From Vermamoeba vermiformis (taxonomy: Eukaryota; Tubulinea; Echinamoebida): a DNA stretch of 64,000 nucleotides. Shown in pieces: positions 32,417 to 44,335 of this stretch. Each line of letters starts with the position of its first letter. Within the stretch, counting starts at the first letter, position 1. Position numbers and translations under genes: made by a program. The DNA lies in the NCBI GenBank assembly GCA_045837725.1, contig JBEWZL010000202.1:124001-188000 (forward strand), in the 5' to 3' direction. The notes below the pieces were generated by a model. That model was not told the DNA's origin and did not search any database. It saw only the letters and a list, made by a program, of their open reading frames with translations.

Positions 32417-35400
32417 TTAAAAGTTCAAGGCAATGTTGTGGTCGTGATCAGCAAGGTTCTTAATGGCTGTTTGAGCTGCTTTGATCAATCGATCGACCAC
32501 TGCGGCGTCTTTTCCGCATTGTTCGGCCTTCTTCAAATATTCTTCTTTAAGTTCGCGCAGATCCACGAGATCATTGTTGTTTTCATTCAACAACGGCATG
32601 ATCTTATCGTCAAGATACGCGTAAAGCATGCGATCTTTGGCTACAGTCGTATCCCTAAAAGGAAATATTAACAATGAGGCTTGCATAAATATCAAGATAT
32701 TTTGACGTACAATTCTTTTGTGATGTTACTTTCGACTGACATCACGATGAAGAGCGTGACGAGCGACTTTAAGGCCTCAAATTGAGCGAGAATGTGCTCG
32801 TAAAGTTGATCTTCTTCCTCTGGAGCAACTTCGTGGCTGGTAGATCCAGTCATCGCTTTGAAAGCTTCTTTGATCGTCTTGGCAAACTAGAAAAAAATAT
32901 TAAATGCAATTCCAGGAAATTAAATGGCATTGTTTTTACCTTTCTCTTGCGTGCGGCCTTGAAGACTTTCTTCACGAGTTTGTCAAAGTCAACGCCGACT
33001 AATTGGTCCTTGAAGGGAGTCAAGATCTCAGAGACCTGGTCGATCAATTGAAGCACGTCTTTCTTCTTGTTGTCCTCTTCGTCTTGCTTGGTGCTCATAA
33101 ACTCCGAAGTCAACGTCATTAATTCTTCGGGCAAGTTCCATCTGTGAGACTTGACGACATCTTCGATGTGGCCCAAGCCTTACGAACAATAAGATACTGA
33201 TATAATACTAATAATATAGACTTACATTTTGCAATGGTGTCTTCACCGCGCTTGAGCAAATATTCGTAAAAAACTTTGTCGAAGTAATTCATGAACTGCT
33301 GATTGTCGATCAAAAGCGGGTAACTTTCACGAAGCTCATGAAGTGCGAGCTGTTTCATATAATGTAAGGTGTATACTACTCGCCAGACACAATAAGGTAC
33401 ACCGGTAGCCAATCGTTTTTCTGCTTCTGTGCGGAGGATGGGACCGGCCTAAGTATCAGGTGTTAACAACTTATTTTTTTTCTCAGAAAAAGCTAAAATC
33501 AACTTACCGCGGACATCTTTACAGAAACATCGCCTTGAAGTTTCATTGCGGCCAAAAGACGCGTTTTGGACACTTCATCAAGGTTAACCGCTGCGTATCT
33601 TTGCTTGATCTCGACTTTAAGTCGTTCAAGAATAAGTTTTGTGATCAAGTGCTGATCGGCATTCTCAATTGAGACTATAATAAATAAATAATAACGTATC
33701 TGATCAAAACTATTTTTCGGCACGTACCAAGAGTTGTAGCGTCAAATTGGGGCGGCCATTCTTCAACAGGCTTCGGAAGCGATTGCAAGAATTCATCTAA
33801 TTAAGGTTTAGTATTAATGTATCTATATGTAAGTAAAGCTTACGCGATTCATCAAGGTCTCGTTGGAGCGTTACACCAAAGACATTCAGATCTGCATCCG
33901 CATGGTCGCTTTGGCCAAAAATGTCGCGCATGGAGTCGACGAAGGATTCTGTAGTATAAAATAATTAATATTGTAATGATAGGAAAATATATTATGATTT
34001 TCATACGAATAAAGTTGCGCATGTAGCTGCTGATCTCAGGCGTTTGTTTGTACAACTTCTCAAACTCTTCTTTAGATTGCGTTAATTTTCTATATTCTCG
34101 CATGAAGATGTCGATGATAGAGGAAGCTTTCTTAATGAAGTCGTTGTTGACCATCTTAACGAATTCTTTCTCGAACGCGGCAAAACCAATGCGATTTTTC
34201 CAGTCAGCCCGCGCGCTAACAATTACAATTAATTAATTTAATATTATATAGCACGAGTTTAGCTATTATCACTGAGGAAAAAGGAAGTTAGGTATGATAC
34301 GTACTGGTCTGAAAGCTGATAGTATTTTTTCTCGTCAGCTTCCTGATTGACTCGTTGCTGCTTTTCAATCTCCGTTTTGAGATCCTCCCTATTTATAAAC
34401 GCAATTAGAGCACGCCAAATGAAATCTATTCTAAGAAAAACTCGTTACCATCTTGCCGTGCTACGAGAGAGCTCTCCTCTGTTGGCAGACATTGGAATCG
34501 AGTGAAGAGTCATAACGAAGGGGTAAACAGGCGTAGTACCGACATTATGAATTTTTCGGTTCAAGTTGATCTCAAGATCCGACTTAATCATGTCGAAGTG
34601 CGTCATGACGAGAGTCGTTCTCTTGAGTTTAGGGTCCCACGGGTTCGGATATTCTTTAGACTGTAAATAGAATTGATTAGAATTTCAATCTGGATCAGAT
34701 CAATTTACTTTTCGGAACTTACTCCGAGAACCATATGCGGAGCTTTAACCGTAGTTCCGTCGTCGTTCATGCGTTGAATGAGCAGAATTCTGTCATGAGG
34801 ACGCTCAAGGACCCACTTAGCAACGAGTTTGTCGATGTCGTCAGCAGAGATGTTGGGGTTCTTCTTGGATGAGGCAACAAAAATGCCCGGCAAATCGATC
34901 AAGGTGATCGTACGTGCCTTAGCGTATTCAATCGTAATCTCGATATACGCGTCCATATCGATTTTATCAACTTTATCGTTGATGTCGTTCACTTCCCTAA
35001 TTAACTGGCCGGGATCAGCGCAGTTAAATTGCTGGCCCTTCCAATAATAGGAGATCTTGGGCTGCTGGCATTGTCGATTGCATCGCATGCGAATGATCTG
35101 TGGGATCTTCGTAGCCATTTCTAGAAAATGTTGTTTGATGAGAAACCAGGTCGCATATATACATAAAATTTGGTCCGAGACAATAAATATTAAAAGAAGG
35201 TTGTTTCCGTTTTCAGAAGGTTTTTTTTAGCGGATGCGAATCTAATTCTTACCTGGTCGAGGTGTGCCGATCGGGAGACGCAAAAGAGCTTCGAAAAGGC
35301 TGGTCTTGCCTCCGCTCTGCTGGCCGACCACTAGAGTCCTTGGTAAGATATCATTCATACCCAAGCTTAAGTCAAAAAGTTAGTCATGTGCATCCGGATC

Positions 35401-35927
35401 AAAAGATCATGTGGGACTTACACAGTGAAGGCTTCATCCAACAATGAGTAGAGCATTGATATGGCATCGTCTCTCTTAATACGATGCGAGTCGTTGAGTT
35501 GAGCAACGATGGCTTCAAGCTCGTGGCAGATCCCGTGAAGACGACCAAGTTCAACTGAAGAAGCCTGATGCTCTTCGTGTCCGTTCGTGAACTTACGAGA
35601 ATTGAACCTGGGCTTAGGTTTAGTTCCACTACTATCGGACTTTGATTCTTCTTCTGAAGTTTCCTCAGCTGAGTCCGCATCCGAGCCTTCAGGCGAGTCC
35701 TCAGGCAAAGGTTCAACAACGGGCTTTTTCTTTTGATCTTCTTCTGCTTTTGTCTTAGCAGCACCATTAGTGGTGCCGTTGTTATTGTTGTTAGGCGCAG
35801 TCGGAGCAACTACAGGATTGGGCTTTGAGGGAGTGGATGGCGTCGGGGATGCAGATGGAGCAGGAGTTCTATTATTGGGAGTGTTAGAACCACTAGTGAT
35901 CGAGTAGAATTTGGCTGGGCTATTCAT
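32417..35927 (-). CDS. Dynamin-like large GTPase
   Basis: Multi-exon gene, start MNSPAKFYSITSGSN at 35927. The first 130 residues are disordered (Pro/Asn/Thr-rich, then acidic with EETSEEESKSDSS). The G-domain follows: P-loop TLVVGQQSGGKTSLFEALLR (dynamin GxxSxGKSS type, here GGKTS), RMRCNRQCQQPKISYYW after switch I, ITLIDLPGIFVASSK (DLPG, G3), ERPHDRILLIQRMNDDGTTV, and TLVMTHFDMIKSDLE at the usual TKxD position. Later exons are helical, with middle/GED-like segments (AVNLDEVSKTRLLAAMKLQG, VDFDKLVKKVFKAARKRK, ALHELRESYPLLID, MLYAYLDDKIMPLLNEN). The product probably remodels membranes. The TKxD motif is altered and no PH or PR domain is seen, so a specific dynamin class cannot be given. It is divergent from GTPase B across a gap of 317 bases. 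Confidence 0.85.
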
Positions 35928-36244
35928 ATTGTTGTGTTGTTGAAAACAAATAAATGAATTAATAATGGCGTCGCAAATTTTTCTAATTAGAAGGACATTA
36001 GCAATTCTTACAAGAATACACGCACGTGATATAATTTGAGATTTCAACATTCCTGGCGTATCCTGCGTTCAAAATCACGTGAGCTGTCCGTCGAATGTCA
36101 AAGAATAAGAATACTGCCTAAAGTGGAAAAAAATTTTCCATTACACGTGAGCGATTTGTGATTTCAATCAATTCTTAAGCAGATAAATACGAATGTCAGG
36201 GTCTGTTAAGCATTCAACGACTTACCTTCAAAGCAACACCACAA
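35928..36244. promoter_or_regulatory. Divergent promoter with three CACGTG-type sites
   Basis: Between the dynamin-like start (minus) and GTPase B start (plus), three CACGTGA cores occur within about 130 bases (near 36023, 36072 and 36145). The last 60 bases are homologous to the leader of GTPase A. Regulation by a bHLH or bZIP factor is inference. Confidence 0.4.
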
Positions 36245-38142
36245 ATGTCTAACTATACTGATGCCGATATCCAAAAATGTCTCGATGACATGTACGATCA
36301 GGTCATCGCCATCCAATCAGTCCGCAAACTGAGACTGGGCTGGAAGATATACGGAAGACGTAAGAAGGCCTTGTGCAAAGTTTTTGGCCGGCTCGTCACG
36401 TTGCTTGGTGATGCCAACGCTGGTAAAACTTTCTTGATCCGAAAGCTCAAAAAGGATCAGATCAACCTTCCAAGCGGTCATACGGTCCACACTCCTGGCC
36501 TTTGCATGATTTTGCCCGAAGGTGCCACTCTAGAAGAGTCTACAGACCCGAGAGTTGAGCAAAAGCAGGAGATCGACAAAAGCCAGTTGAGCGAGCGAGA
36601 ATTGATGGAGCTTCTAGAACAAGAAGAATTGAACCAAGAGATTGTCCCTGACGCTCCTAAAAACGTTATTAACGACGTTATCTATTTGGATACTCAAGGA
36701 ACTAACTATCCTTGTTCAAGTAAGATCTTTCCAGTTCAATTCTTGATACGGATTCGTTAATTCTTTACCTTTTTAAAGACGCTGATTTGACTGATGTGCG
36801 TGCCACTGAATTCCTGTTGCGTCAATTGACCTTGGAGATTGCTACTCGTGTCATCTACGTTACTCCCAAGTTCACTCGCGACACTCAAGTTCAGATCGGC
36901 AACTTAATCCGTCAATTGGACAATACTGAAAAGCCAATTACGCCCACCAATCGCCTTCTGATCGTGCATAACTGGGCTCATGTCAACACTCCCGAAGAAT
37001 TAGCCAAGCTCATTGAAGAAGTCAAGCGAACTTACGCATTCGAAGAGCCCGAGCAAGATGAGCGTTTTAAGAAGATGGTCTCGTGGTTGCCTGAGCCCTT
37101 CATGGGTACTACTATCTACAACGGTCGACGTACTATCCATTTCTTCCTTGGCAATGATGCCTCTATGAGCGAGCATAACGAGAAAGTTATTGCGGTAAGC
37201 AGATCCGAATACAATTTTCTTCCCTATAATTTAGAAAATCAGTATTGATTTAAATATGCATTAGGCCATTGAGTCTAAAATGTACGAGAACAATCTCCCT
37301 AAGGAGATTAATTTGATCCAACAAGTCATGGATCGAGCGAACAGATTGGTAGAACGAATGATTAAGGATTGGGATCATAGTCTCGTACTTGACGAAGAGG
37401 ACGGCAAGCCTCCTATTATCTTGCCCAAGGCTAATAACCCAGGTCAAGCACCGAAGGGTCACTTCACTATGCACAACATGCAGTTCTTGGGCTATACCAT
37501 CGTTAGCGAAGGATTTAGCGACTTATTCGTACGTATATATTCATATGAATATTGTATATAGAGTACTTACAAAACTGTTTAGGGCCGAGTTGACATTAAA
37601 AACGGCGAGATGAGAGTTCGAATCCGCTGTGCTGGCATCAACCAAGACTATATTACAAAGCGACCTATCAAGTGCGATTGGGACATCAATAACCAGTACG
37701 TGGTCGTCAAAGTCGATATTCCTCCTGAAGAGGATGTGGATGGCTGGGAACAGCTCCAGAACACCGTCAAATTCGGCACTGGCATGTTCGTTGCTCAACT
37801 CCCCGATGACCAGCGATTATTGCGCTTTGTGCCTCCTCGCAGAGACGACATTCCAAAGTTGTTCTCGGCAAAGGACGGCGTCTTGGAGTTCAAGCTTCAG
37901 CTGGCGGACAATATTAACGAACCTGAACCGGTAACTAACGGAAAAAAGTAAGGTTAGTACTTTGGTTATTGTAAGAACTGGTTTCGTAGTAAATTTTGAC
38001 ATACCTATGTTGCAGAAGCAGAACGAGATCTGGATTTAGTTTCCCTTGGAAATTAGCCGGCGTGGTAATATTATTTGCGGGCCTTAGATTAATGACAATG
38101 CCTTTGTGGCATAAAGTTAATTCTATCTGGCAATTTGTTTAA
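36245..38142 (+). CDS. P-loop GTPase paralogue B, tail-anchored
   Basis: Five exons (36245-36719, 36779-37194, 37265-37528, 37583-37947, 38016-38142). P-loop GDANAGKT, DTQG switch II, and the same central block as A (GTTIYNGRRTIHFFLGND). The fifth exon joins in frame (GKK / SRTRSGFSFPWK) and encodes one hydrophobic helix close to the C-terminus (KLAGVVILFAGLRLMTMPLW), followed by about 11 residues. This is the layout of a tail-anchored membrane protein. With no signal peptide, the GTPase domain should face the cytosol from the ER, mitochondria or another membrane. It is the best-preserved member of the three local copies. The nucleotide partner and function are unknown. Confidence 0.85.
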
Positions 38143-38183
38143 AATAAATAATTTTTGTAATAATTAAAAAAGCGCCATAAAAT

Positions 38184-38390
38184 TTAATTGAGGAACCTCA
38201 ATTCAAAGGGGTCATGTGAATAATATTTGAATTTTTGCAAGCTAGAATCTGAGGGATCTATTACATTGCCAATCAATCGATCTCGTGCTGATTTTTGCTG
38301 CTGTTTGTCCAAAGTATCGCATGAGGAACAATTAATTTGCGCGAGTGAAATTATCAATAATAAGTTGCTATGATCTCGTTTGTTGTACAT
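38184..38390 (-). CDS. Possible small secreted protein
   Basis: A 68-codon open frame (MYNKRDHSNLLLIISLAQIN) has a short hydrophobic stretch near the start, a CSSCDT motif and a polar tail ending DPFELRFLN. It sits alone between GTPase B and the CRT-like gene, with no intron. It could be a chance frame; the signal-like start is the only support. Confidence 0.3.
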   Translation of the reverse strand: MYNKRDHSNLLLIISLAQINCSSCDTLDKQQQKSARDRLIGNVIDPSDSSLQKFKYYSHDPFELRFLN

Positions 38391-38476
38391 TTCACTAAAA
38401 TTAATAAAATATGAAAAAACTGGCACGATCGAGCAACCAAGTGGATTAATTTATATATATTACAAACTGCGTACAT

Positions 38477-40483
38477 TTACACAGTGCCGTTCGAGGATTT
38501 TACAGGTAAGTAGCACGAAAAGCACGTTGATTGCTTCGGGTACTTTGTCTTCCAATGCGTTGTCAATCGGTAGCCCACCAGTCCCACCAAAATTGTCACG
38601 AGGCCGATAATGATAAATGAATCAATAGGCGAGCATCCTAGTAACGGCCACTTGAAGTAGAACAACAACACTGATACGGGCAACACGGCTGTGCTGGCCA
38701 TGAACGTTTGAAGCGCACTCGCAACTTTGAGCAACCACAACAAAGCGATGTTGTAGCCGATATTCATAGCGATGTAGACCAAATATGGATACGGATCTGG
38801 TGAGCAGGTGCCAGCCGGAAGAGTATCTGGAGTAATTCCGACGAAACAGCTGCAAAGATAATCAGTAAAAGTTCGGGCAACAAGTGAGTCAAACAATTGT
38901 TCACAGTCGTAATGTCACCGTACCTAAATCCGCCTTTAATGTACTCGAGTAATCCTTGTGTGCCCGTTTGATGCAATAACACGCTGATTGGCACGAAGAG
39001 CGGGTAAAATAATAGCTGGAAGATGGCTGTGTGCGTGCTCAAGACGAAGACGTCCAAACCTGGCTTTTCTTTAAAAACGAGCTCTTTGATACTATAAATT
39101 GATAAAATTAGCACCATAAAATATAACTGAATAGATTTTGACTAACTGAAGCCGACATTTTTAGTTAACTTACGTGTATGACATTGCGAAGGGAAATCCC
39201 GAAATCGCAAGCACTATACTAAACAACAAACTATTCTCTCCCTTGAGCTTGCCGACTACATCAGGAATCAACGAGACAAAAGTTCCAACTACGACTACTA
39301 GGACGGTAAAACATTGCCAATACGTGTACCTAAAAACAGATCCGGCATTAGTTTATGTCGCTAATAAACGCTTTTAATTGCAATTGTTGCGTAGTTTTCA
39401 CATATTATTATCGTTTACCTTGTTTTCAAAATGATCAAGGCGCAAATCATCAAAAATAAAATGATCGTTTGACCAAGCAGCGGTGTCAATGGTCCCAACA
39501 CATGCGGAGTGCTAGTGAGAATAGGGTTAGCAAATAGTAGAAGACATAAGAAGCCGCGGAAGGTTAATTACGAAGCTTCCAGACTGGTCTCAAAGTTCGG
39601 AAGGATCCTTTTATGGAAACGAAGAAACAATTTTTTGACACGACACCAGCTTCGCTTGGGTCGTAATTGCATTATTGTATTAAATTACCAATTTGAAGTC
39701 AAATCGCGCAACGAGGATTGTAAAGATTAATGTTTACGAAAGTACTTACGCGAGCAGTTGAAGAATGGATCCGAGACCGTCGAGCAGGCCAGTCAAAGCG
39801 AAGTATTTCAAAGGCGGTATCTTAGACCACCATGAAGTCTTTACGGCTGGTCTATGATGAAGTGCGATTAGTTTAAATGCGTAGATCTACAGGCAAGTTC
39901 GTTGTGATCTCGGGTAAGTTCAAAATAGTTTAATTATTAAAATTATTATTCATAATATTTAAATATTTTATAGATGAAAAGGTATCGGAACTTTTGGAAG
40001 TATGACATTTCGCTTACTTTTTCCAAGGCCAAAGGATCGACTCTTTTGGGACAATATTCATTTTATAGCGCACAAATAAGATTATCGGGTATAATATTAA
40101 ATAGCTATAATTGAAAATAAATTAAAATTTTGAATATAAAATCATAATTTGACGGTTACTTACGCAACTCCGTTAAACAGCGCTAAAAAAAATGAATAAT
40201 TGCCCATAGGCACGGTCATGATCTATATTAAACATAATATATTAAGATCGTGACTAAAATCAAGGGTCTATATTTTCTAAATTTGATACGATATTTAGCA
40301 AATGATCAGATCCAAGATTACCTTCCGTGCAACAGTATTTAACGAACCAAATGCTACCACAGCGACCATGAGCAAGATTACAGTAAGTTCACTTTTCTTT
40401 TTCTCCTCGTGCTGGTTGATCTCCTTTTTGTCTTTCTCATCCTGATTAATCAGCAATGGAACTCGTTCTCCTCTAGTATCCAT
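38477..40483 (-). CDS. CRT-like drug/metabolite transporter
   Basis: Multi-exon, ten-helix membrane transporter of the chloroquine-resistance-transporter family (DMT superfamily). These proteins move amino acids, peptides or glutathione across digestive-vacuole, lysosome or plastid membranes. Exon 1 (40483-40322) has a charged cytosolic N-terminus with a dileucine-like RVPLL motif and helix 1 (VILLMVAVVAFGSLNTVARK). The next exons read KIMTVPMGNYSFFLALFNGVA and YLILYPIILFVRYKMNIVPK, closely following the CRT N-terminal pattern. The C-terminal part has IAMNIGYNIALLWLLKVAS, QTFMASTAVLPVSVLLFYF and IDSFIIIGLVTILVGLVGYR, a usual DMT end. A lysosomal location is inference from the family. Confidence 0.85.
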
Positions 40484-40653
40484 TTAATATAAATATCAAT
40501 TAATTCAATGATTGCTGTTCATCAGTTTAGTATGCAGATCCAAACCAAAAACAGAATCGAAGAAAAAAATATCCGTCTAAATTTGGACAAAATTGCTATT
40601 TTCATCTTCGTAATAATATTATTCACCTGATGATCGCATTTATTTTACAATTT

Positions 40654-42420
40654 TTATTTATTGGCGTGGTAGATCTCTACAACACGAGAAATGTATTTGC
40701 GACAAAGAGGGCAATGCTGCACTTTAACTGAACACTCCATGCAACACGCTAAATGGCCGCACTCTAAGAACACGCATTTGATGTGCCTGTCTTGGCAAAT
40801 AACGCAAATGTCTTTGTCTTCCGATCCAACTTTCTCATCTGATCCAAACAAAGTTAGTTCCAAATCCAAATGCAAAAGCGAAAATAAGGCTAGATATGTC
40901 ACTATAAACTTACTATAGGGCACGTTATTAACATTGTTATTGGTGTTATTGCTCGCCGGTTTCTTATCAGCATCGCTCGTTTTCTTCATGATCTTGTCCT
41001 GGATCTTCTGAATCAGATCTGACTTCTCAAAACAGTCTTTGAAATCAACGCGATGTCTCTTCAATATTTCTTTCAATTGCGCCACACTCAACTCGTTCAG
41101 ATCAAAATTCTCGGGAATTACAACCTCACCGACAGGTGCCTATAAAATAACGCGTATGTTAGTATAATGCTATGTGTACACTATAAATATGTAATATAAG
41201 GAGGCAGTTGAAATTTCAAGCCTGTTTTGGCTTTGGATCTGGCTACGTATTGGCACTTACTTGAGGTTGTGGATGCGCTCGAGGAGGTACTTGTTGTTGA
41301 GGCTGTGATGGGCCGTTCGAGCGATTATTATTGCTGCTATTACTATAATTGGCATTGCTATTTACATTTGGTTGTGGGTACGATGAACTAGACTGTTGTT
41401 GGTGAGGATTTGAATACGGTGCTGATGACCCGTTATTGTTATAAGGGTTATTATGGTAATGTACATTTGTATTTGCATTTGCAGATTGATGTTGTTGAGG
41501 CGGTGGGTTGTGCGGATGTGCACCGGAGTTAGCTCCGAAAAACGTATTGAATACATCATCAAAAAATCCACCGAAGCCACCACTAGTGTTATTTTGATTA
41601 AAATTCGTATTAGTAGCTCTATTTTGTGCTTGTTGCTGATTATTTGTCACATGAGGAGCTCCGCCGTTGAAAAATCCTTCAAAATTATCGAAGAAATTAT
41701 CCGAGTAAGTTCGATGAGGTTCCGGCTGCGGTCTACTATGATGGTTGCTATTGGTATTGTTATAATGGTTCGTATTAACGTTGCCGGGATATTCCGCTGT
41801 TGAAGGTTTTGAATGCTTCTTTTTTTGTTTTTTTTCTCGGTCTTTTAAGGCTCGTTCATGCGTTTTATCCTGATTAGGATCGTAATATTTTAATAGACCC
41901 GCTATAATATCACTCTTTTCTAAAGCATTGGTGAGCGCTGCAGGAATATTGTAATCGAGCGCAAATTGTTTTAGCATTTTGACAGGAAACTGTTCGAGAT
42001 CTGCTGTATTCTTTAGAGCCACTAAAATAATAAAATATGAGTATAATATATAAAGAATATGAGACTTGTTTGGGCTTACGATTTAAGGCTATGTAACACA
42101 GATCGCAAACCCTTTCTGGTTTCGTGATCCCAAGTTTAGGAATGGGCATTTTATGCGAGGAACAATCGTGGCATCGCACGGCATTGCATCTATGACATTG
42201 GTGCTATTTAAATTGATAAGAGAAAGGCAATAATTAATTAAAAAAATAATAAAAATTTTATGCTTTTGTCAATTCTCTACGTCATAGCAGAGAATACGAT
42301 TTACATAGAGTATAATTATGGAATAATTATTTATGTAATATTGCAATAATTTCTTACCTTCCATTTAAATGTTGAGAATTTGGTCCCGCATCCAGGGCAG
42401 GTTGTATTGTTATCGGTCAT
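40654..42420 (-). CDS. FYVE-SAP-RING E3 ubiquitin ligase (RNF34/rififylin type)
   Basis: The start MTDNNTTCPGCGTKF (42420) opens a FYVE-related zinc finger over three exons (CPGCGTKFS, CHRCNAVRCHDCSSHK, ERVCDLCYIAL). It lacks the basic R(R/K)HHCR patch, as in the CARP/rififylin family. A SAP-like helix pair follows (MLKQFALDYNIPAALTNALE), then about 180 residues rich in Asn, Gln, Ser and Pro (NNPYNNNGSSAPYSN). A second SAP-like segment (VAQLKEILKRHRVDFKDCFE) and a C-terminal RING (CVICQDRHIKCVFLECGHLA, CPLCRKYI) complete the order known for RNF34 and RFFL, which act as ubiquitin ligases at endosomes. The Asn/Gln-rich insert is the lineage-specific part. The intron near 40850-40905 separates FGS and DEKVG. 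Confidence 0.87.
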
Positions 42421-42901
42421 TTTAATATTAATTAGCTTCTTATTGTTATGTACATCTCATTTAGATGAGGGAAAAAGTAAAAGTCCAAGTCAGTCGTGGT
42501 GTTCCTTTTAATTACTAATTTTCGTATTTTTCGTCTTCAATTCCCAAATTTCTAATGATTTTTGATTATGAATAGGCGACTTCGTTACTATAGTGTACGA
42601 TAATTGGTCATTTTTTCGTAACAATGAATTTCAGCGGAAGGGATCCGAAAGCGCACAAGAAACTTCCTCCGAACTTACATAGAAGCGACTAGAACCACCA
42701 ATACGAAAGCTAATAGCGTAATTAGGCTTTCTTCGTATCATTTTTCACCTCGCAATATAATTATACGCCTATTTTTGGACGCCGGAAGTGCCGAGTGGTT
42801 CCGTCAGGCCGCTTTTCCATTCTTTACGTTGCAATTGAACACAATACGAACAAAATTGATGTGCAGCATTGCTAGAGCATAAAAGACAGCATTAGCCTAA
42901 T
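42421..42901. other. Divergent intergenic region
   Basis: A 481-base spacer between the start codons of the E3 ligase (minus) and the F-box gene (plus), presumably two promoters. No further feature was seen. Confidence 0.35.
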
Positions 42902-44059
42902 ATGGAGTGGAGCAATTTTCCTGAGGAATTGAAATTGTACATCTTCGATTTTATGGGGTCCAAGGATCTCCTAGCCTGCTCGCCAATTTCGAAAGAATGG
43001 TAATTAATTATAATAATTATAATTCTTTTGTTAGTTGCGACGAATATCCCGAAAGATTCGTGCTGAGTCACGCGTAACAATTGGATCCCGAAATTAATTT
43101 TAATATTAAATTACAATGAGCTCACTTTTAAAATATTTAGCGAGCTTCATATCTAATCATGAATAATTTAGAATATTTAAAATGTTTTTCGGTTCACCTT
43201 GCATTAACAGAACGTTTCAAAATTTAGGCGAGTTTTGGCTAACCGCGAAGATATTTGGCGAGCATTATTCCGACGAGTAAGCTGAATATAATTAAATGGT
43301 CATTATTTAATAGCATTCTTACTAAAATACTCTGCTCGTCAAGGTTTGGAAATGGGATTTACCCCGAGACTTACCGATAAGTGCTAAAGAAGCATTCTAT
43401 CAATACAAAAAAACGCGGAACGTAGTTTGGTACGATTATAGCAAGGTAATATAACAAAATATTGAGCAAAAATGTTTCGGGTGCTGATCTCGGGTAATTA
43501 GGACGACTATCAAAAAGATCTGCAGTTCTTATTGCTATTATGGATGCCTATGCTCACATTATTACTATTCAAATTGTCTACACCGCTGTTGTTCATCGGA
43601 TTAGGCCTATTTTTGCTTCAGATCTACGATTTCGCAGGAGATTCGACGCTGCATACAAAAGAAGGCATGACGCTCACTTTCTACGCGGCATTTTCGTTCT
43701 TAATATACACCTTCATTACATCATGGCAAATTCTACTATTCTCTCAATGGCCTTTGGTGGTTCCGTCGCTGTGTTACAGCTATTACTCGCTACTCGTCTT
43801 CAATTACAGCGTGAATCCGCCAAGTAAGTCAAATTTTCAGTTTAAAATGCTTCTTAAAGTTACTCATAGAATATTATAATATTTGTGGCAATTTTGTTAA
43901 GCATTTTTGCTTTCGTGTAGCGGATGTGCTAAATCTTTTATTTCCTTTTTAGGAAGTTGGTACATGCGGCAGCTGCGAAATAATATAACAATAGGATTTG
44001 GACCAGCAATATTTTACTACTTGGTTAGTACCTCGTTGCATTTTGTTGGAGTTTGGTAA
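42902..44059 (+). CDS. F-box multi-pass membrane protein
   Basis: Exons 42902-42999, 43228-43276, about 43345-43445, about 43502-43821 and about 43953-44059 join in frame. The N-terminus is an F-box (FPEELKLYIFDFMGSKDLLA, CSPISKEWRVLANREDIWRA, then VWKWDLPRDL). F-boxes link substrates to SCF ubiquitin ligases through Skp1. The second half has several hydrophobic helices (FLLLLWMPMLTLLLFKLS, TPLLFIGLGLFLLQIYDF, LTFYAAFSFLIYTFITSW, IGFGPAIFYYLVSTSLHFV). An F-box on a polytopic protein is uncommon. The stop TAA at 44057 is in frame, although a GTAAG donor overlaps it, so a longer read into the next gene cannot be excluded. Confidence 0.72.
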
Positions 44060-44335
44060 GCGCGTAATTCTTTGAAATTTCAACTTGTACATGGATGCGA
44101 TTGTAAATAATAAAACAACAATGAATATATTCATATGAAGTATTGTTTTGCTTAATAAATCTAATATTTCGAAAAGAACACATTTGAGGCTCGAATCCGC
44201 AACGGTTCATTTGTACGTTCTGTTTGAACAGATTTCTCGAGTTACTTCCAATACAAATATATGCGAGTAAGTTTTTCTGTGAGATCAAAAGTTTCAAGTA
44301 AAATTACGCAAATTGAACAATTATTTTTTGACCAG

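Noticed and set aside
44180-44210. tRNA-like B-box word (GGCTCGAATCC)
   Set aside because: No cloverleaf or A-box at the right distance; the window shows no convincing tRNA.
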